A DNA stretch of 64,000 bases, from positions 86,745 to 150,744 of the forward strand of contig CALIKS010000001.1 of assembly GCA_938017985.1 (NCBI GenBank), in the 5' to 3' direction. Shown here piece by piece: positions 60,360-64,000 of the stretch (within the stretch, counting starts at the first letter, position 1; every line of letters starts with the position of its first letter). The position numbers and the translations under genes are program-made. This DNA is from an uncultured archaeon. GTDB lineage: Archaea > Thermoproteota > Nitrososphaeria_A > Caldarchaeales > Calditenuaceae. Below the pieces are notes generated by a model. That model was given only the letters and a program-made list of their open reading frames with translations, was not told the DNA's origin and searched no databases.

Positions 60360-60758
60360 TTATCTATAGCTTTTCTGTTTAAATCTTCTCGCTGACCTTC
60401 TATTAGGCTTCTTTGGTTCAGTCCTTCTGGGGTCTCCTGCTAATAAATGCCTATCAAACTGAAGAATCTTGGATTTAAGAGCCTCCGAATGGGTCGCCAA
60501 TGCCCTTGCAATCGCCATCGCACAAGCATCTGCCTGACCGATTATTCCTCCTCCCTTTACGTCAATTACAAAGTCGTGCGTCTTCACGAATTTATCATCG
60601 AATCTAAGAGGCAGCAGAACTTTTTCACGCACAATTTCATTACCATAAAGCTCTGCTGGTATACCATTAATGTAGACTCTTCCCTCGCCAGGCACGACTC
60701 TAAGCCTCGCTCGTGATTCTTTTCTTGCACCTACGAATATTTGCGCTGCCTTGACCAA
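60360..60758 (-). CDS. rps9: Ribosomal protein uS9
   Basis: Small-subunit protein of 132 residues. ARKESRARLRVVPGEGRVYING and VKGGGIIGQADACAMAIARALA match the family, and the basic C-terminal tail (KPNRRSARRFKQKSYR) reaches the tRNA in the ribosome. The TTG start is preceded by the minus-strand TATA-like GCATATATAAAC near 60787-60798. uL13, which commonly precedes this gene, is not here. Confidence 0.95.
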   Translation of the reverse strand: MVKAAQIFVGARKESRARLRVVPGEGRVYINGIPAELYGNEIVREKVLLPLRFDDKFVKTHDFVIDVKGGGIIGQADACAMAIARALATHSEALKSKILQFDRHLLAGDPRRTEPKKPNRRSARRFKQKSYR

Positions 60759-60827
60759 TGGTCTCGAGAGTAATTATGAATATCTAGTTTATATATGCAT
60801 TTTCAAGACATTAATTATTAGGAGGAA

Positions 60828-61256
60828 ATGAGTAATAGCTTTAGGACTGACGAATATATAATAGATGTCTGGCTGACTGAACGGATTAAGGACATCGGAG
60901 TCAAAATTCCAACTAAAAGATTATCGCTCAGGGAGCTATTATCAATGGACGTCCCCTTCGTCCCTTTAATGGACGGCAATAAACACTTCTTCAATAAAAA
61001 GGATTTAGAAAAAGCTGCAGAAGTATTGGGTGAAAAATTTCTAAGTGCTGAAGTTTTTCCTATTATTTTTGTTTCAAAAAGAAGTGAGTGTTGTGATTTT
61101 TATATCCTCAGAGGCGAGTGGGTAGATGAGGTCTTCAGGAGACTCGTAGGAATATCGTCAGTAAATAAGATGCCTAATGGACAACCATATACCTATAAGT
61201 CACTTGTCTTAGAATTCATTAAAAAATATCCATCACTGGCTATTATTACATTATAG
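60828..61256 (+). CDS. UPF0216 (DUF61) protein
   Basis: Protein of 142 residues resembling the archaeal DUF61/UPF0216 family: KRLSLRELLSMDVPFVPLMDG and HFFNKKDLEKAAEVLGEKF match its core, with YILRGEWVDEVFRRLVG near the C-terminus. The family's function is unknown. A GGAGG lies just before the ATG (60821-60825). It is divergent from uS9 and stands alone. Confidence 0.75.
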   Translation: MSNSFRTDEYIIDVWLTERIKDIGVKIPTKRLSLRELLSMDVPFVPLMDGNKHFFNKKDLEKAAEVLGEKFLSAEVFPIIFVSKRSECCDFYILRGEWVDEVFRRLVGISSVNKMPNGQPYTYKSLVLEFIKKYPSLAIITL

Positions 61257-61293
61257 CTATCGCAAGGCGATTAATCAAGTAGTAAATCACGTA

Positions 61294-61303
61294 TTTTTAA
61301 ATA
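61294..61303 (+). promoter_or_regulatory. TATA box of the rtcB gene
   Basis: TTTTTAAATA lies about 30 bp before the ATG at 61329, predicting a leader of a few bases. Confidence 0.4.
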
Positions 61304-61328
61304 ATGCCAATGCTCTATAATTAACAGT

Positions 61329-62825
61329 ATGAGTGCCAGAATACCATTACAGAGAGTAGCGAGTAATGTTTGGCTAATTCCACAGGATTTTAGGAGCGAT
61401 ATGAAGGCTCCGGTATACGTATATGCGTCTGAGAAATTACTACAGAAAATGCTTGGGGACAGGACATTGGTACAGGCAGTAAATGTATCTACTCTTCCTG
61501 GAGTTATGAAACATGTAGCAGTATTGCCAGATGCACATGAAGGGTATGGCTTTCCAATAGGCGGGGTTGCAGCTATGGATGCGACAGAAGGTGTTGTCTC
61601 ACCAGGCGGCGTAGGATACGATATTAATTGCGGTGTTAGGTTAATGGTCACAAATCTTCATGTAAAGGATGTACTGCCAAAGATAAGAGAACTAATCAAT
61701 ACTATATTTCTAAACGTTCCTGCTGGTCTTGGTTCTCGTCGGAGCGATTTCAGAGTTACTCATAGCGATCTTGACAAAATTGTTTTGGAAGGTGCTAGAT
61801 ACATTATTGATAAGTATGGACTAGGATGGAGTGACGATTATAAATATATAGAAGAGGAAGGAGCGTATCCTAGGCATAAGTCAGGAGATATACCTGACCC
61901 TGACCCCTCTATCGTTTCCAGAGAAGCAAAAAGCAGAGGAGAAGCACAGATTGGGACTCTTGGCAGCGGTAATCACTTCTTAGAGATACAGAAAGTCGAA
62001 AAAATATTTGACCCCAGCGTTGCAAAAGTAATGGGAATTTATGAAGAGGGGCAAATTACTGTACTAATACACACGGGAAGCAGAGGTTATGGGCATCAAA
62101 TATGCAGTGATTTTCTCAGAGTCATGGAGCGTGCAGTAAGTAAGTATGATATAAGGCTGCCAGACAGGGAGCTTGCATGTGCTCCAGCGAGCAGCCCTGA
62201 GGCAGCTCAATATCTAAAGGCGTTTGGATGCGCGGTAAACTTTGCCTTTGCTAATAGACAGGCTATTAGCCATTGGGTTAGGCAGAGTTTCGAACACGTC
62301 TTTAAACAATCATCAGACTCCCTATCAATGAAGATTGTTTATGATGTTGCTCATAATATCGTAAAGCTTGAAAAACATAAAGTAGATGGCGAAATGAGAT
62401 CAGTCTTTGTTCATAGAAAAGGAGCAACAAGGAGTTTTCCCGGAAAAGTTGAGTACTATAGCGACATGATACCTATATCGTATCGAGATTATGGTCAACC
62501 AGTATTTTTACCAGGAAGCATGGGTACAGCAAGCTGGGTATTGATTGGTGATCCTAACTCATTACAATTAAGCTTTGGAAGTACGGCGCATGGAGCCGGT
62601 CGCCAAATGAGTAGAGCAAGCGCAAAACGACAATACAGAGGTGACAGTGTAGTCCGATTACTTGAGAGCAAGGGAATATACGTGAAGGGAGACACCATGG
62701 ATACAATAGTTGAAGAAGTCCCAGACGCATATAAAGACCCAGACGAAGTCGTAGAGGTAGCGCATCAAGTAGGACTAAGCAGAAAAGTAGCCCGACTAGT
62801 GCCACTAGGCGTAGTGAAAGGCTAA
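61329..62825 (+). CDS. rtcB: RtcB RNA ligase (tRNA-splicing)
   Basis: GTP-dependent ligase that joins tRNA exons after intron removal, 498 residues. The metal site includes GVGYDINCGVR with the conserved Cys, and GSGNHFLEIQ and HTGSRGYGHQ supply further ligands. The HGAGRQMSRASA segment near the C-terminus holds the catalytic His. It is of ordinary length, so no intein is present, unlike some archaeal homologues. No tRNA in this window shows an intron, so its substrates lie elsewhere. Confidence 0.96.
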   Translation: MSARIPLQRVASNVWLIPQDFRSDMKAPVYVYASEKLLQKMLGDRTLVQAVNVSTLPGVMKHVAVLPDAHEGYGFPIGGVAAMDATEGVVSPGGVGYDINCGVRLMVTNLHVKDVLPKIRELINTIFLNVPAGLGSRRSDFRVTHSDLDKIVLEGARYIIDKYGLGWSDDYKYIEEEGAYPRHKSGDIPDPDPSIVSREAKSRGEAQIGTLGSGNHFLEIQKVEKIFDPSVAKVMGIYEEGQITVLIHTGSRGYGHQICSDFLRVMERAVSKYDIRLPDRELACAPASSPEAAQYLKAFGCAVNFAFANRQAISHWVRQSFEHVFKQSSDSLSMKIVYDVAHNIVKLEKHKVDGEMRSVFVHRKGATRSFPGKVEYYSDMIPISYRDYGQPVFLPGSMGTASWVLIGDPNSLQLSFGSTAHGAGRQMSRASAKRQYRGDSVVRLLESKGIYVKGDTMDTIVEEVPDAYKDPDEVVEVAHQVGLSRKVARLVPLGVVKG

Positions 62826-62828
62826 ATT

Positions 62829-64000
62829 TTATTCTAAATAGTCAGTCTCCAGTATAAAGCTCAGTAAATATGTGTTTTTAAGGTCTTCTACAGTCACTCT
62901 CTCGATAATTGAGCCAAGTCTATCAGTAATTACTTTACGCCAATTAGGATTGGAAAGGTCAATTGAGATTCTAGATGCCTCTACTGCTATATCGATCGGA
63001 TCAAAGTCTCTTCTAAGCCCAATTAACTTCTCTACTTCGTTTAGCGGCAGATCTTTAAGAAGCTTTTCTGAGACCTTATTCTTGAGTTCAACCAATGAGC
63101 CCGTCATTTCTATTCCTAATAATTTGGTCTCGAGCGACTTCAACTTTAAGCCTGTAAAAACTGACTTTAATAATTTTGTATCGTAAACATACACGTTAAA
63201 GTTTTCGTCAATTCTTTTAGAAATTATGGCTGAAACTTCTAAATATGAGTCGTCTGTACCCTCTGGTGTCTTAAAACCTATTGGCACATAAAACTTCTCA
63301 CCATCATAGACTCCAATGCAATATATTAAGAATAAACCATTCTTGTCAAGTGCGTAAGTATTTGCCGTAATCACTAATCTTTTATGAGATTTATTAGGTA
63401 ATGGTATCATTATCTCCTTTTCTCCTAATGATAATTTCATAGTCTTCCTAAGGAGTATTTGGTCAATTATCTTTAGTGAATAATACTTAGCAACACTCCA
63501 ATCCATACCTCGTGAAATCCACGTTGAGTATGCTATTTCATTAATTTCTTCCAGTAAAACCTCGTCCAGCTCGTCTGGTTGATATTCCTCAATCTTCCTT
63601 TTTAGTGCCATCCAGTCCAATATTTCTAAAACACCCGCTGACTCGGTTTCATGAATCGTTATGAATTTTCTATCTCCAACCATCACAACATCGTATTCAA
63701 TAGTATCAAATGGAATGGAAAATATCCTTCTCATCGATAACTCTATGAATGCCAAACCAAGTCTTAATAGGTTTGGATCATCCAAAGGGTCCACTTCTAG
63801 CATCATTCCATAAGTATAATCCGTATAGATGCCATTCGTGATTGCTGGAACAACAATACTCTTAACATCATGACTAATTACAGTATTGTTTCCCACTACA
63901 TAGTATCTATAGTGTTTACTTCTGAGTCTCCACTCTACATGATTTGGAATCTTTACATACTTATTAAATCCTTCAGGTGCTTTTACCACGCATTGAACAA
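62829..64000 (-). CDS. Unrecognised protein, possibly continuing beyond the window
   Basis: Frame open to the right edge; a GTG at 63989 (386 residues to the stop) could be the start, or the gene could be longer. I do not recognise the family. The segment FITIHETESAGVLEILDWM after a hydrophobic strand resembles the DUF1998-type C-terminal domain of some helicases, and the later FLIYCIGVYDGEKFYVPIGF suggests an RNase H-like strand pattern. Both are weak impressions. It is convergent with rtcB (3-base gap). A nucleic-acid enzyme is a plausible but unproven guess. Confidence 0.55.
   Translation of the reverse strand, partial: VQCVVKAPEGFNKYVKIPNHVEWRLRSKHYRYYVVGNNTVISHDVKSIVVPAITNGIYTDYTYGMMLEVDPLDDPNLLRLGLAFIELSMRRIFSIPFDTIEYDVVMVGDRKFITIHETESAGVLEILDWMALKRKIEEYQPDELDEVLLEEINEIAYSTWISRGMDWSVAKYYSLKIIDQILLRKTMKLSLGEKEIMIPLPNKSHKRLVITANTYALDKNGLFLIYCIGVYDGEKFYVPIGFKTPEGTDDSYLEVSAIISKRIDENFNVYVYDTKLLKSVFTGLKLKSLETKLLGIEMTGSLVELKNKVSEKLLKDLPLNEVEKLIGLRRDFDPIDIAVEASRISIDLSNPNWRKVITDRLGSIIERVTVEDLKNTYLLSFILETDYLE

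Noticed and set aside
61329-62825. Possible intein in RtcB
   Set aside because: Length is normal and the metal-binding and catalytic motifs are contiguous.
1-64000. CRISPR array, insertion sequence or rRNA gene
   Set aside because: No regularly spaced direct repeats, no transposase-like protein and no rRNA-like sequence were seen on reading.

Overview
The window is a densely coded, AT-rich stretch of an archaeal chromosome. Archaeal-type genes include RadA, NurA/HerA, a histone, a thermosome, EF-1 alpha, uS2/uS7/uS9/uS10, RNA polymerase subunit N, an ATP-dependent DNA ligase, RtcB, FtsZ and an A-type ATP synthase. A TackOD1-like protein, a ribbon-helix-helix protein of a type I recall from Thaumarchaeota, and an EMC6-like protein point to the TACK superphylum, probably a Nitrososphaeria/Aigarchaeota-related lineage; this placement is an inference. 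Beta-RFAP synthase and a DUF447 protein suggest tetrahydromethanopterin-type C1 chemistry. Heme O synthase suggests a heme-copper oxidase elsewhere in the genome.

Layout. 1-1.3 kb: end of an A-type ATP synthase locus (subunit D, a tiny coiled-coil protein, subunit K) with tRNA-Arg and tRNA-Phe. 1.3-5.8 kb: heme O synthase, an SDR, an EMC6-like protein, RadA and a PAC2 protein, mostly behind TATA boxes that predict leaderless mRNAs. 5.8-12.7 kb: two convergent FAD/Fe-S 2-hydroxyacid dehydrogenase units (GlcD-GlcE-GlcF type and GlcD-GlcF type). 12.7-18.6 kb: ValRS, a Toprim protein, a tiny RHH regulator overlapping ftsZ, and a MetRS whose 5' end is out of frame with its predicted start. 18.7-23.7 kb: an accessory-looking block with an RHH protein, PepSY and small membrane proteins, then a G+C-richer DUF998/glycosyltransferase 2/TackOD1 set. 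24.1-28.5 kb: NurA-HerA and ThrRS.

28.5-36.2 kb: a CDP-alcohol phosphatidyltransferase, uS7, EF-1 alpha and an inverted uS10, a membrane winged-helix regulator, TrmI, adenylate kinase, histone, a zinc-ribbon coiled-coil protein, a GYD protein, a decayed gene and tRNA-Glu. 36.2-43.3 kb: thermosome, endonuclease IV, GtrA, a cyclotransferase-like protein, beta-RFAP synthase, DNA ligase and a coupled small protein that seems to start at CTG. 43.3-48.6 kb: a 918-residue secreted repeat protein overlapped by signal peptidase, DUF447 and a KaiC-like ATPase. 48.6-54.8 kb: an operon gcvPA-gcvPB-gcvT-RPA-like, then triosephosphate isomerase. 55-58.1 kb: glutamine synthetase with palindromes around its TATA box, and a two-gene SmsC-SmsB/SufC-SufB-like Fe-S assembly system. 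58.2-64 kb: uS9, RpoN, enolase and uS2, a UPF0216 protein, RtcB and an unrecognised gene running off the edge.

Working together: glycolate/lactate-type oxidation, glycine cleavage and C1-carrier synthesis would make a coherent C2/C1 route. Single genes tend to lack Shine-Dalgarno sites and sit about 26 bp after a TATA centre, while internal operon genes have Shine-Dalgarno sites and short overlaps. I saw no CRISPR array, insertion sequence or rRNA gene. All functions are assigned from sequence motifs and remembered family features; no search was run.
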